This document shows positions 1-12,627 of a DNA stretch of 64,000 bases, one piece after another. How positions within the stretch are numbered: position 1 is the stretch's first letter; the number at the start of each line of letters is the position of its first letter. The stretch lies in contig JASANH010000104.1 in NCBI GenBank assembly GCA_030248295.1, forward strand, positions 846,928 to 910,927, in the 5' to 3' direction. The DNA is from Mesodorylaimus sp. YZB2_4. Its lineage: Eukaryota; Nematoda; Enoplea; Dorylaimida; Dorylaimidae. The notes beneath the pieces were generated by a model. The model was not told the origin of the DNA. It saw only the letters and a list, made by a program, of their open reading frames with translations, and ran no database searches. Made by a program: the position numbers and the translations under genes.

Positions 1-19
1 AACATGCTGTACATTTTAG

Positions 20-1537
20 GTCTACAAGGTCCAGTGCGTGGCGTGGGCGGCCCATCGCCAGCCATGATGCAGCCGGGTTTTGCTGGCCCACCGGGTATGA
101 TGCCACCAGGAATGATGCCTCGACCTCCTGTACCTGGTGGTCCCATGGCACCACCTGGAATGATGCGAGGTAAGTAATCTTGAAAAGTTCTTGCACTGCT
201 CTTTCTCCTTTAGCATCCTTGCTTTGACTCGTTTTCTGTATCCACTTTCCGTCTGCTATTACTGTTTGGCTTAAGATGAAGATTTTAAAAATTTGATTTC
301 CAAAATGTGGTTCGGTTCTTTAACCTCAAAATCTCAAACAAGACAAAGGATGTCGCTGTGGATTCTTTCTCTGGGTACAAGAAACGCATATAGTCCAGCA
401 GTTGATCCCTATTTTGTGTTTGAAAATAAGAATCGCCACGGGGGCATAATTGACCGGGTGTAGGCCAGTTGAGCCGTTCCTGATTGCGCCGTTTCTAGTT
501 GCGCTGACCTATTTGCGCTGTTTTGGTTTGCGCCATGTCCTAATTTCGCCGACCCCGAATTGCGCTTCTTTCTGTTGCGCCGCTCTTTGATTGAGCCGGG
601 TCATAGAGTGGTATAGCAGTCTGTGGTAGTTGCCTGTGTTTACTCGCACATCATCTAACCTTGTAATAATCCCGATGAAAGTAAAGCTTACTGTCGCTTA
701 TGATTAGGTCTCTACTAGACGAGATGCTAAAAAAGCTGCGTTTATGCAGTGAAATTTTTGATAGGTTCTTGAGCAAGCCATCAAAATTTGAGCTCATAAT
801 TCGTGATCAGTGCTCATACATGTATGAGCACTGATCACGAATCTTTGTGGCCCAGAGCCAGCATTGACTGATCCGGCCGGAGCGATCCGAGGGGTTGATC
901 GGTTCCCGATCCGATCCGACCGCTGGATCGGCAACTGAAATTTTACGCTCTGTATCTGCCGAAGAATGATAAGGTGGGCATACTATGATGAGAAAATCCC
1001 GTTTTTTCTCTCAAAATAGCATTCAGTCCCACTTTAGGCTCTGCTGCTTTCTCCTCCCTGCGTCCTTTAGAGTGGACTGACAGAGTGGCAGAGAGGAAAC
1101 AGAGCAGGTTGGTGAGGACGCAGTGCCAAGTACTGTACGTCATCCCCATCAATCTAAATTCTTTTGGAGCGGACTGGCCGAATCGGATCGGCATCCAGAC
1201 CTAGTAGGGTTGGATCGGTCGATGCCGGGCCCAGAGAGGTTTCTATCCAACCTGAGAAATAGCTCAATTAGTGACAAGCGCAACTCGAAGCGGCGCAATT
1301 ATGGATTGGCGCAACACAAAACGGTGCAATCAGGAAACGACGCAAGTAAAACGGCGCAATCCGAACGGCGCAACTCGTAAGCGGCGCAGCTGGGTATCTC
1401 CCAATTGACCTGCAGTTGCGGTGGATGGTTTTAGTGCATAATTTTCCGGTCCCGACTGAACGCTGCTGCCTTTTTCCCTTTGCTTCTGACATGTACTGCA
1501 TTGCAACTTTTCAGGAGTTCCACCGCGACCGTATTAG
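20..1537 (+). CDS. SNRPB: Small nuclear ribonucleoprotein SmB, 3' end (partial)
   Basis: This is the C-terminal part of the spliceosomal core protein SmB/B', which sits in the Sm ring of U1, U2, U4 and U5 snRNPs. Two exons are visible. The first runs from 20 (after a TTTTAG acceptor) to 169 and the second from 1515 to 1537, with the stop at 1535-1537. The exon at 20 begins with the family-typical GPVRGVGGPS segment and continues into a proline/glycine/methionine-rich tail (PPGMMPPGMMPRP). A glycine codon split by the intron leads to a short end, GVPPRPY, as in other SmB proteins. The Sm fold itself lies upstream of the window. The last intron is 1345 nt, far longer than most introns here, because it holds a fold-back element. 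The gene is convergent with the V-ATPase gene. Confidence 0.9.
456..1402. mobile_element. Fold-back / MITE-like element in the SNRPB last intron
   Basis: A 947-bp segment is flanked on both sides by the same 8-bp word AATTGACC (448-455 and 1403-1410), which looks like a target-site duplication. Its two ends are imperfect inverted repeats. Each arm is a tandem series of 15-16-bp units with the core TTGCGCCG: on the left at about 470-605, and on the right at about 1262-1390 as the reverse complement. Further inside, GGATCGG-rich stretches (about 868-930 and 1170-1225) also face each other. No transposase ORF is present, so it would be non-autonomous. The 8-bp duplication fits hAT or fold-back families, but the family is not determined. 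Confidence 0.7.
799..842. repeat. 44-bp perfect palindrome
   Basis: Positions 799-820 and 821-842 are exact reverse complements with no spacer, centred on ACATGT. The symmetry breaks at 798/843. It lies near the left-centre of the fold-back element in the SNRPB intron. Confidence 0.9.
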
Positions 1538-1891
1538 AAATGTCGGATATCGCAGGCGTTTAAGATCATGTCAATGATTTCAATCGATTTCTTGGTCGCG
1601 ATGTGCTCTGTTCACTTTTTGATGGTTATCACGTAAGAATCGTTGACTGTTTGTTCCTCACCGTTTATTTCTAAATACCCATTCGAATCCTAAAAATGAC
1701 TGTGCCAGTGCACCACGAAGTTACTGAACTCTACTCAAAATATAAACAATAGTTAGTCTGACAATTGCAAAGTTACTACAAGCACACGCACTACACAATC
1801 AATCACGTACACGGAATAAGATTTCTTGAATGTCTCGTGTAATTTGCTGAAGGAAACTTAGCAAGGTACTTGCCTCAATCACACTACTCTA
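1538..1891. other. Convergent 3' region between SNRPB and V-ATPase d
   Basis: About 350 bp separates the two stop codons. TTTATT at 1664-1669 is an AATAAA poly(A) signal on the minus strand and suits the V-ATPase transcript. I see no coding signal here. Confidence 0.5.
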
Positions 1892-3645
1892 TCACAAAAT
1901 GGGAATGTAATTATCAATCTTCGCTCGATGGCGTTGCGCGATGCACTCGGCGATCCAAATAATGTTGCGCATTTCCTGCTCCTTCAACTTGACGTAAGCG
2001 TAGAAAACGCCAAAGTGAAACTGCTGCAGATACGCATTCACGTTCAGTTTGACCTGGAATGCACGAGAGAACAGTGCGGTGATAAATTATTGAACAGTCA
2101 CTTTTCCTACCTCATATTCAAAAAACTTGTCCTCCAGAGTCTTATCACCGGGGTTAGTGCCCGAACCTTCGAACAGCGACCGATATTCCTAAAACAATAG
2201 ATAATACGTTGTGTCGAGTTCGACGATGGCAGTGATTCACTTACCGAGAAAACATCGCAGACTTGGCGCACTTGCTCGTAATCGTCCGCGTTCACCAAGG
2301 AAGACAAGCCTGCCGGATATAGTCTACCGCAACGTGGATACAATTTAGCTCGATCGTCCTTGGGCAGCTCGGTATCGAATGCGTTGATGGTGATGATGAT
2401 GGAACGTCGGTCGGCCTCGAACTACGAGGACAGAAAGAGCATTGCAACAAAATTAAGATACCATGAAAAGGCGCACTTACAGCCAATATCTCGCCCATTA
2501 CTTCGGCCGTGGTGCCGCCCAGTTTCTGACAGTAGGCATAAAAGTCTTCCAAATAAGCCTGTAACCAAATACTCAGTTCAGTCAGGTACAGAGCACAGTA
2601 GGCTTTTGTTACCTTATATAGAGTGTTGCGAATAATCTCAACGTTCATTTCGTCCAAATCTTGTTCAGAGATGCATTCGACGAAGTAGGGTGCCAAGGGT
2701 GTGTCAACCAGGACAGCATTATATAACTCGGCTGGCGTAGAAGCGATATGAATGGCTTCCATTTGTTCGAACGAACCCAACGGATGACACTTAGAAATCA
2801 ACTCGGAGATGGGACGTTGATGAAGCGTGCCCGTGATGAGCAGAACGATGTTATCGATCATGTACGAATACCTACAGGGTGAAAAGAATGTAAGTCTATG
2901 TCAAGAGGCCCGAGCTGCTTATGACAGCCAAAGAATTACCACCCTCATAATAACCAAACGACATCGACAGAGAGTACAATAGAGCGCAGCGCAGTGGGCG
3001 TCACATGTCACAGCAGTACACGTGACAATAGTCACTGTACATCTTTATGTACTATAACGGAAAATCGATCGGGCACTAAAAGCACTTACGTAATATAGTC
3101 CAGGAAGGTCGAGAGTGGTTCCAAACTGTGATTTCGGAAGTGTGTAAACTCGATAACTAATTTCTCCTTCAGTTTCTCCTCGATCACGTTCACCGTCAAC
3201 GGTCCTGGTTCATTGGCCAAAAAGTTGCCATAGTCGGTCGACTGAAGATGCAGTTTGAGATCTAAACGCAAAATAAAATATTAGCATACATATATGTAGT
3301 GGGCGAAGAAGTAAGCTGAACTCGAATGACTCGCATGTGTCATGCATTGCTTACTGTCCTCACTGAAACGGAATGTGGCCAGGTGTGAAAAGAAAAGGTC
3401 CCAACAAACTCTCAGAAACTCTTAGTACACTCTAACTCAATTCCTCAGCTGAAAATATAACTGAACTAGGTACCTATCTATACCCCTGTTTCTCCGTAAA
3501 CACATATTCTCCCCGACATATTACCTTCCAAGTTCTCGCACTGCACCAAGTTGCCATAGTCGTGTTGGGTGAGTATACCGCCCTTAAAACCGCGAACCAG
3601 CCCTTCCAAATAACCGTGGTCGATATTGAAATACAGCTCGTCCAT
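1892..3645 (-). CDS. ATP6V0D1: V-type proton ATPase subunit d (V0 domain)
   Basis: Subunit d caps the V0 proton-translocating ring of the vacuolar H+-ATPase and couples it to the central rotor stalk. My splice model has seven exons: 3645-3525, 3261-3090, 2871-2613, 2558-2481, 2421-2245, 2188-2111 and 2053-1892. They join in frame to 348 residues, close to the usual length of about 350. Family signatures can be read throughout: an N-terminal [17 protein letters not shown], then [73 protein letters not shown] and the C-terminus [16 protein letters not shown]. The start is the ATG before DELYFN. The gene is divergent from polybromo (477 bp apart) and convergent with SNRPB. The four 3' introns are 54-59 nt; the two 5' ones are 218 and 263 nt. 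Confidence 0.95.
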
Positions 3646-4122
3646 TTCCGACGCAATCGTTCGATCGATATTCTATATTATCGACACTCAATTGAACAAT
3701 GCGAACCCGAAAAAGGCGAAATCCCCACGTGACGGAAAAGCATGATCGTCGTCTTGGTCGGCACACATCTAACCGCGAGGTGAGTAAGAGAAGATTCAGG
3801 TTCAGGTTGCGCCAATATTATTTATAGGAAAATTCAAAAAATCATTATATAATTTAACAAAAGCAAGAAAAAGCCTGTTCTTAATAGTAAGTACTACAAA
3901 CATAATAGCTTTTATTCCAAATACTTTCTTTTAATTTAAAGACTGAATCTTAAAAATATTTAGTGCACTGTTATAGGCTACAGTGTGCAGCAGACAAATT
4001 TCCCAAAATAAAATTGCCCAAAATTGGTGGAATTACTTTTGCTTGTAGGGTTTTATTTTATTCTTTTACCTTTTTTGCTTTTTGATTTGAAAAGTCATTA
4101 GTCTAAGTTGTATATTTCAACC
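3646..4122. promoter_or_regulatory. Shared upstream region of V-ATPase d and polybromo
   Basis: This 477-bp gap separates the start codons of two divergent genes, so it must hold both core promoters. The part nearest polybromo (about 3800-4110) is strongly A/T rich with T- and A-runs. I see no convincing TATA box. Confidence 0.5.
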
Positions 4123-7100
4123 ATGGGCAAACGGAAAGAAGGTGAGGACGATGGGCGCAGCTCTGATATTCCGATCAAACGGCCCCGACGAGGAGCAGGT
4201 CCAATTTTAAGTTTAACGGAGCAGGTAAAAATGAATTATGGAGCGTTTTTCAGGCGTGTATTTGATTTTTATGCCTGTGTAATCCTAGATGCGCATCTGT
4301 CAAGAAATCGTAGAGACTTTACGAAGTCACAAAACGGAGGATGGAAGATTACTGTCGGAAAACTTTTTGAGAGCGCCATCACGAAGGTAGTTTTGGGCCG
4401 TAATTTTTATATTAGTCTTGAATGTATGATCTATGATTTACAAGGTTTTGTCTTTCCGTAGGATTTCACCAGAATATCATAAACTGGTCTCCAATCCCAT
4501 GGATATGATGCGTATCCAACAGAAACTGAAGAACGAAGAGTACGACACGGTCGATCAGTTCGTGGCTGATATGAAGAACCTGTCAGATAATGCCAAGTGT
4601 TATTATAAAGTGAGCGCTTCTTTACTCGAGAATGGGTCGCCGTGGAAAGTAGGTTTTGCGATTTCAGAAAAGCAGTCAGGAGTACAAAGACGCCGCCGAA
4701 TTGTGGCATCTTTTCTTGGAATTAAAATCACGGTTGCTCGATACGGACGAAGTATCGGAAGCCAGTGGACGTTCTCGAGAAAGCTCTCCAGCACAATCAA
4801 CACGCAGCTTGAGGTGAGGGCATCAATCGTCTTTTCTATGGTTTGCCACGCTGCTTTGTTTCAGGTCGAACAGTCCTGGTCGGTCGACCCGTAGCAAGGA
4901 GCCCAGTCCTGGACGGCTATCCGTTTCTGGAAGCGATGCATTGGATAAGAGCTATTTGGAAGAATATTTAGCTGCTTTGATGTCGATGACGGATGAAAAT
5001 GGCAGAAATATCAGTTTGGCATTCCGAGCCTTGCCATCGAAAGAAGTACAGTACTCGCCTTTTTATCTTTGCCAGCTATCTAAATATATTCGTTGTAGGA
5101 ATATCCCGATTATTTCAACGTTATACCAAATCCTATCGACTTGAGAATGATTGCCGAGAAACTACGCAAGGGTCAGTACCGCAATTTGAACGATATCCAA
5201 CGCGATCTCACTTTGATGTGCGGAAATGCCAAAAAGTTCAATGAACCGAAATCAACTATTTACAAGGACGCCTATGCTTTGAAGAAGGCGCTCGAAACGA
5301 AAAAAGTTGAAATTCTGGAATTAGCTTCACATCCTTTGGACAAAGCCAGGTGAGCTTTTGGAGATCGATCAGCCATGATCTAAGTTCAGCATATGGTTTG
5401 CTTTTTCAGAGCCTTGCATGCTGCTGCTGTCATTACGGATTTGATCCGTTCGCCATTAGTTGAACAAATGGACGAAGACGAGACTGGAGACGAATTTGAG
5501 GAAGACTCTGAAGAAGATGAAATCAAAGTAGCTGCGTCTGGAATTAGTCATTTCTGGCGTGTCTATTGGACTGTCAGAAATTGCAAGGAGAGCGGCGAAG
5601 CATTACCTCTCTCTGAACCGTTTTGCCGGCTTCCGAGCAAAAAGTACGTCTCGTTTTTGGAATTGTTTTGCTCTTTATTGATAGTTCTCTTTCGTTTGCA
5701 GGCATTATCCGGATTACTACGACGAGATAAAAAATCCCATTTCATTGTTTATGATTAATCGGAAGATCAAAGTAGGCTCAGATTAACGCTGCTGTTTCTC
5801 GCAGTGGTTCATGAAAAATTTTTCAGAACGGCGAATACGAGAGGTTTGTTGAATTGATTGACGATTTGAATCTTATGTTCAATAACGCCAAATTTTATAA
5901 CGTTGATGGCTCGCTTATTTTTATCGTAAGTATCTTTTTTATAAATAGATATTTTAAAATCAAGAATACCCTTCTAGGCGGCATGTAAATTGCAGTTGGT
6001 GGCGAATCAGACGGCTGTTGAAATCGATCCAACTATTGACATTTCAGTAAGAGTTTTTACCGTTGATAGGGCTCTGATACAGGAAGGAACTGTTCTGTTT
6101 AGCAATACAACATTGAGATACCGTCAGACACGTACGCCCAAGAGGGAGAAGAATCGGATGCGTCGATAGGAGGTCCGAGTAGTGGTAAGCCAGTCAAGAA
6201 GGCCGCGTTGAAACCGAGATTGGCGAAAGCGAATTTGGAGGATTTGATGAACAAATACAGAAGCAAATTGAATTCAGCCTACAACGCTATCGTCGATTAC
6301 AAGGTATGTGGGAGACCTGTCCTGTTTTGGGTTTACTTGTGGAATTGCGTAAGGAGAAACCAAAGACCAGCTCGGATGTCAAATGGATTTTTCACTCTCT
6401 GGGTATCTTTTACGCACAAGAAAAACTAGGTAAAGTTCTTGTAAATGTGAGGGGAGTTTTATCTCAAAATATTTGGATTTCCCGCTATTTTTGAGCTAAA
6501 TTTTCCCCAAGATAAGGAGCAAAAGCTGACGAAACTGATCCCACAAAAGTATGGGGGGATAAGCATTTGATCTCCATCGCTAGGATTGTAACTCTCAGAC
6601 ACCCTTTCATGGACTTCGTACGTTTTGCTTGTAGGATCAAAGTGGTCGTTGGGTTGCCGAAGCTTTTGTGGAAAAGCCATCGCGGAAGTTATATCCAGAT
6701 TATTATCAGGTCATTCCAGATCCGATCGATTTGAAGATTATTAAAGCTAATATCGAAAGTGACAAAGTGAGGAGGAGTTTTGTAGATTTGGAAGGCGATG
6801 GGGAAATAAAAGAGTGCTTTTTTAGTATGAAAGTTTGGCGGCATTGAGAGGAGATGTGGAATTATTGTTCAGTAATGCCCGGCATTATAACGAAGAGAAT
6901 TCTCAGATCTATAACGATGCGAACGTTTTGGAATCAGCGTTCAGGCGTGCTGTGGAGAAATTTGGTGAGCGCGGAATTGATTCGCCGAAAATGTTGAAAG
7001 AGAAGCTGTAAGTTGGTGCGCAATCAAAAAAATTTGAATTTACTGATTTTGTGTTTGCTTTTTAGATTGGGTAAATCGAGAGTGGGACAAGCAAAGGATC

Positions 7101-10100
7101 GACCGCGTAGTTCTGGTTCGGCATCGGATTTCTTGCGGAAGTCCTTATCTCCATCGACCATCTCGAAGACGCCAAAGCGATCAAGCCTGGATGTGGTGAA
7201 GCGTAGGAAGATGTGGACTTTGTACGAGGCGATCAACAATTATAAAGATTCGAGAGGCAACCTTTTGTCGCCCATATTCTCGAAATTGCCATCGAAGACG
7301 GTGAGTGTTTGTGAGAGAGTATGTGTCGAAGTTGCATCACTGAACTTGTGATACTTGTAGGATTACCCGGATTACTACGAAATTATCAAAAAGCCTATCG
7401 ATCTGCAAAAGATTCACAGCCGATTAGCATCGAGACAGTACGATTCCTTGGAAGCTATGGTGCAAGATTTCAATCTTATGTTCGACAATGCGTGCAAATA
7501 CAACGACCCGGAGTCGGCTATATACAAAGTTAGTTTAGAGAAATCATAAGTTTTTTTTTAATTGCTCAATCCATTTTTTTGCAGAGCGCTTTGACATTGC
7601 AACGGATCGTTCTGCAAAAGAAATCGGAACTGCAAGATGACGAGATGGACGGAAAAGTGCCGGATGTGCAGACGGCAGTGCAAGAATTGCTAACGAACTT
7701 GTTCATCGCCGTGTACAATCATGAGGTAAGGAGTGAAAATCCTTGCCATAGCCATGGACTTGGATGCCACCTGGTCTAATGGGTCATAGCAACCAAGAAA
7801 TATTTAAAAAGCGGAAACTTAAGCTAGGTCACATGAGGCATTCCACCGATTTTTTGCCTTGGTGAAAAAATTTTGCCTGGAAGTCGATAAGTTACGATTT
7901 TTCGATTCGAAGAATCAGTGAATGTGGATCGATTTGTTATCCAGGAGGATGGCAGGTTGCATGCAAGTCCTACGATGGCAAAGTTTCTACCAACAATCGT
8001 CAACAGTGCAGGCAGCATCAAAGACAGTGGTGATTGTGCAGTGTGAACAGAGTGCAGGTTTTTGGTATCTTGAATGTGGTGTGGTACGGGGCATGTTACA
8101 GGATGAGGAAGGCCGATGCTTCAGCGACTCGTTGGCGGAGCTGCCGGACTTAATAAAGGATGCTGAACCAAATGCGTAAGTAATTTGGTGGGATTGCGTT
8201 GATGCCTATGACATGACATATTGGGTTGTTTAGGCCGGTTCTGTCGTTGGATGATATCAAGCACAAGTTGGACAAGGTAAGCTCGTTTTGTCCCAGTTCT
8301 TACCTTACGTTAAATTTCGGTTGGCTTCAGGGTCGTTATCGGCGGCTGGATCGATTTCAAGATGATGTCTTCGAAGTGTTCAATAAAGCTCGTCAGCTGA
8401 GTCGTACCGATTCTCAAGTATGTCTCAAGAAGGTCGAGTACTTGGTTCGAGGTTTGAGAAGTAATGAATTGTTTCGTTGCAGTTGTTCGAAGATGTGACC
8501 GAGCTGCAACATTTCTTCATCATTACGCGCAATGATCTGTGCAAGAATGGGGACGCTTTCACGTCACCAGCGTTGCGTTTTTCTGATCAAGATTTGGCGC
8601 ATTTAGTTGAAGAGCAGAGGAAACAGAAGCAACCTGGCGAACGGAATGAGGATTCGGTGAAGACGGACGATCCAAGGCTATCGCCTTCGAAGCGCAAAGT
8701 ATGCATTCTTACTCAAGTTTTCTGTGGAGCGAAGGGGAGTAAGGTAGTGATCGTTTGGTACTGAAGATATCCTTTCATTTCAGGAAGGTGACACGGAATT
8801 GCAATCGGTCACTGTCAACGATGTAACCTATTCGAAGGGTGATTTCGTCTACGTGAAACCAAACGATGGGAAATCAGAGCGCCACATTTTACGCGTGGAT
8901 CGAGTTTGGAGAGATGAAGGCTTGAGACAGGAATTCGTTTCTGGGAATTGGTACTATCGTCCGTATGAGACGTTCCATTTGGCTACCAGGTAAGCAATTT
9001 ATTGTTGGTTGGAGAATAATAGCTTTTCCTGGTTTTTCATCCTTTTAGAAAATTCTTGGAGAAGGTAAGAAAAGTTTTGTATAATTTCTTGTAGAAAATT
9101 TAAACGAGCAAGAATTATGATTTTAGGAAGTTTTTCGAACAGAATTTTTTGACGGCGTGGACGCGCAGAGATTAGCCGGCAAGTGCTATGTCATGTTCGT
9201 GAAGGATTATTTTAAGTATAGACCGCAGGTAAGCATCGTAAAATGAAGTTACTGAATCCTAGGATGAAAGGCTTTGATTTTTAGGAGTTCGAAGATAAGG
9301 ATATTTACGTATGCGAGTCGAAATACATGGGCAGAATCAGGCACTTCAAAAAGATCAAGGTAAAGCGAGGTAGCTCCGAAGTAGTGAGTATCGTAACAGG
9401 GCTTTATTCAGTACTGGCATATCGACATGGAAGCCGAAAAAGTGACATTCGTTGAACGCACACAGCCGATTTCAGCGTCTCGAGTTCCATCCTTATTTGC
9501 AAGCTGCGCGGTGGAAGATATTCGCAGCTCGGATGAACAGGACGACGACGAAGAGGATTATTCGGTTCTGGAGAGAAAGCAGGAGGTATGGTTTTCTGGA
9601 ATATTCTAAATAGCGTAGTTATGATCATATGATTTAGGAAATCATAATGGAAGCGGAATCGAACCAGGAAGTAGTATACTACAAGAAGATCGAGTTTAAT
9701 GGCCTGTGGTTGAAGATCGGAGACGGTGCCTACTTTGACGCTGAAGGGCGTAAGCCGGAAGTGGTTCGAATTGAAGGACTTTGGAGAACAGCGCAGTAAG
9801 TTTTTTAGCTGTATCTAGAACTAATATATGAAAATTGGATCTCTATCTGAACCGGGGCTTGGGTGTACGACTGGCATATCATTTTGGGATGTTTGTATGC
9901 GTGAGGTTAAGTATGCTATTTTGTCCCGCAGAGGAGACAGCTACTTGAGAGGGACTGCCTTCGTTCGCCCGCACGATCTCGTCGGAGTTGACCCTTCTCG
10001 TCAGTGCTATCGTCAAGAATTATTCGCCACAGAACGATGTGAGACTGTAGCCTTGTCGCGTGTGGTTGGAAAGTGTGTCGTTTTATCATTGGAAGACTAC

Positions 10101-12312
10101 GCGATGGGTAAGTACTTTGTTGGTTATGACGCTTGGCTGTGCTAATGCTTCATGTTTTAGTTAGACCTACTGAAATACGCGAACATGATGTATTCATTAG
10201 CGAGATGATAGTCTGTCTGCCGCCAACCGATTCGCATGGTGCGATCCAACCAACATTTTTGCAGTTTCCTATGCCGGTATGAGATGATGATTTGGTTGGA
10301 CAGTGGAATGGGCTAAACTGATATGGCTTTTTTTTATAGAATATTCCGATGTCACCTTTCCTGGATGACGAGTACTATCATTTCAAGAAGCCTATACGGT
10401 TGGATAAGGTGAGCTGGTAGAGGCAAGAATAAGTTGTCAGGTTTCATTGGAATTTGATGAATTTTAGGAGCCACTTCAAGTGATTGTGAAACGAGAATTA
10501 GAGGCTGAACGTAGCGAAGCGTCGACTATTAGCGATGTGGTTGCCGAAATTGATCAATCGGATTTAGGCTTCTTGAAAGTGAGTCTGAAGTGGACTTGGA
10601 GTATACAAACGCTGTCTCGTGTGCCTGAGGCGTTGCCGGCTGGCAGTAATGGGGAAGTGTACTGACGGACGGGACGGACTGTTATAAATCTTTCAGGGAC
10701 TGCAAAATACTCCGAAATTGGGCGCGCGATCCAAGAGCGGCTACATACTGTTTTCGGCCGTGGTTCGGAAACGAATAATGGCCGAGAATCCGGATGCTGG
10801 CTTCGGCGATATCAGCAAGATCGTGGGTCAAGAGGTGGGCATAGTCCTTGGCACCACGGCGCCATCGTTATTGTCCTTTGTTGTTTCAGTGGAAGAAACT
10901 GTCGGATGCTGATAAGAAGCGTTACGAAGAAGAGGCGACTAGAATCGCACAGGAGCGGGAGAAAGCGGACGCGGCGGCCGGCGGTAAGCAGGCGTTGCAA
11001 CCAGGTCAAATTCGAGTCTATTGTTGCAAGTGGAAGGAATGCGACTACCAATTCGAGACACCGGATCAGTTGTTCGATCATATCACCACGGCTCATACGA
11101 GTCAAATCGGTACGGCCTTGTGTTGTGTGCAGGCTAGACTTCTAGCTAATCTTGCATGTCTCTTTTAGTGGATGGCGACAACCAGTACGTTTGCTTATGG
11201 TTGACGTGCGCTAAGTACAGGAAGGACGGAAAGTGAGTCTGGTGTAGCAGCCAGTGTTACTGTATGGTTAGCACCTGACGTCTTCTTTCAGACCGTTTCC
11301 GTCATTGCCACGACTGCATCGTCATATAAAGGACAAGCATCTGCCCAGTTCGGCCAAGTGTATTCAACCGCAGCATAAGAGCAAGTATGTAACCGTTCGC
11401 TTGATTTTTTTTGTGCCACAGATCGTACAATTTTCTGTCCGTTTTAGGCATTACGTTCCACTGGCACCGCCTACACCGACCACTCCGCAACAGTCTCCTA
11501 ACGTAGCTGAAACACAGTCGTCGCTGGCACCTGCTGCGACGTTGTCGGCCCCAGTCCAGGCTGCTTCGGCGCCGAGCACTGGTACGCCGCAGGTTGTGTA
11601 TTATCAGCAGCACGCGAGTGGCCAGAATGGTACAATTGTGTTGTTTCTTGCGAGAGCGCTCAATTACGTTTGAGATTGCAGGACCGGCGCATGTTATCGT
11701 CGATGCACAAGGAAACGTGCTGCCCGGACAGCAGGTCGTAATTTACCAAGTTCAGCAACCTGGACAGCAGCCGAGTAAGTCCTGTCTAGCAGGTCGCTTC
11801 GACAAAAATTTGATAGGTGACTTTCAGTAACACCGGGCACAGTGCAGTTGCCATCGCAGCCGCCAGTCGTAGCAGCTAATGCTCAACCGCAGCAGGCGCT
11901 GATGCAGGGCGATCCTGGACGCGTCATCGTGCAAGCGCCGCAGCGACCAATTGAACCAGTCTTCGTGGCGCCGCCGAAGCAACGAGTGCAGCGCGTCGTG
12001 CATTCGGATATATATCTCAGGTCGGTCGAGGACGTTGTGGACTAGTCTACCATATTCGACCAGGGTACCCTTTTTAGGTACATCGAAGGACTGGCATCCC
12101 AGCAACCGACCAACTCTCGATGGGACCGTTCATTGAGCACCAGCATCCGTCCGCCACCATTGCCCACACGGAACATACCCATGAATATGTTCCAGCAATT
12201 ACCAGAGACTAAGGAAGAATTGACGCAAGCTCTGATGAACCTTCGTGAGCACATCATGAAGGACTCATTGGGCATAAAACGCATCTTGGATTCGTCCAGT
12301 TATTATCTGTGA
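4123..12312 (+). CDS. PBRM1: Polybromo (BAF180), PBAF chromatin-remodelling subunit
   Basis: Polybromo targets the PBAF form of SWI/SNF to acetylated chromatin in the nucleus. The ATG at 4123 opens a basic segment (MGKRKEGEDD, then KRPRRG). Bromodomains follow. BD1 lies at about 4290-4770, BD2 at 4940-5350, BD3 at 5540-6050, BD4 at 6220-7010, BD5 at 7200-7650, and a degenerate BD6 at 8100-8600. Next come two BAH domains (about 8790-9420 and 9650-10080), an HMG box (10700-11000, SGYILFSAVVRKRI) and two C2H2 zinc fingers (11015-11100 and 11170-11390). A Q/P/A-rich stretch precedes a conserved C-terminal helix ending RILDSSSYYL. BD2-BD5 keep the acetyl-lysine-binding Asn (FNEP, YNVD, YNEE, YNDP). 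BD1 has Tyr there (NAKCYYK) and BD6 lacks it (NKARQLSR). Most of the two dozen or more introns are 50-80 nt; one of about 375 nt follows BD5. The protein is roughly 1,600 residues. Confidence 0.93.
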
Positions 12313-12627
12313 CCGTACACTTATCCCTAATGTCGTAGTGTCGTGCGTGCTTATTACATCGCACCTTGTTACATAGACACAATGCATAAATAAAGGGCAC
12401 GTTGTAAGAACGGTATGAGCTGAAAACTAAAATGAACACAAACACAACCCAAGAGGTTACTAAAATTTGGTCACTGACCTAAGACTGAAAAATCACCTCA
12501 AAATTAACAACTGTTAGCGATCACAAGTGCACTTACTCGAGTAAAAAAGGACCAAGCCAACAAACAACTACGTACAACAAGTAGAAGAATCAACAAGACA
12601 AGAGGCAGGGACGAGTGGGTGCAACTG
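12313..12627. other. Convergent 3' region between polybromo and the FAS1 gene
   Basis: This 315-bp gap between two converging stop codons holds an AATAAA at 12389-12394 on the plus strand. I see nothing coding. Confidence 0.5.
12389..12394 (+). terminator. Poly(A) signal for polybromo
   Basis: AATAAA lies 77 nt after the polybromo stop codon on the same strand, a normal distance for a short 3' UTR. Confidence 0.6.
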
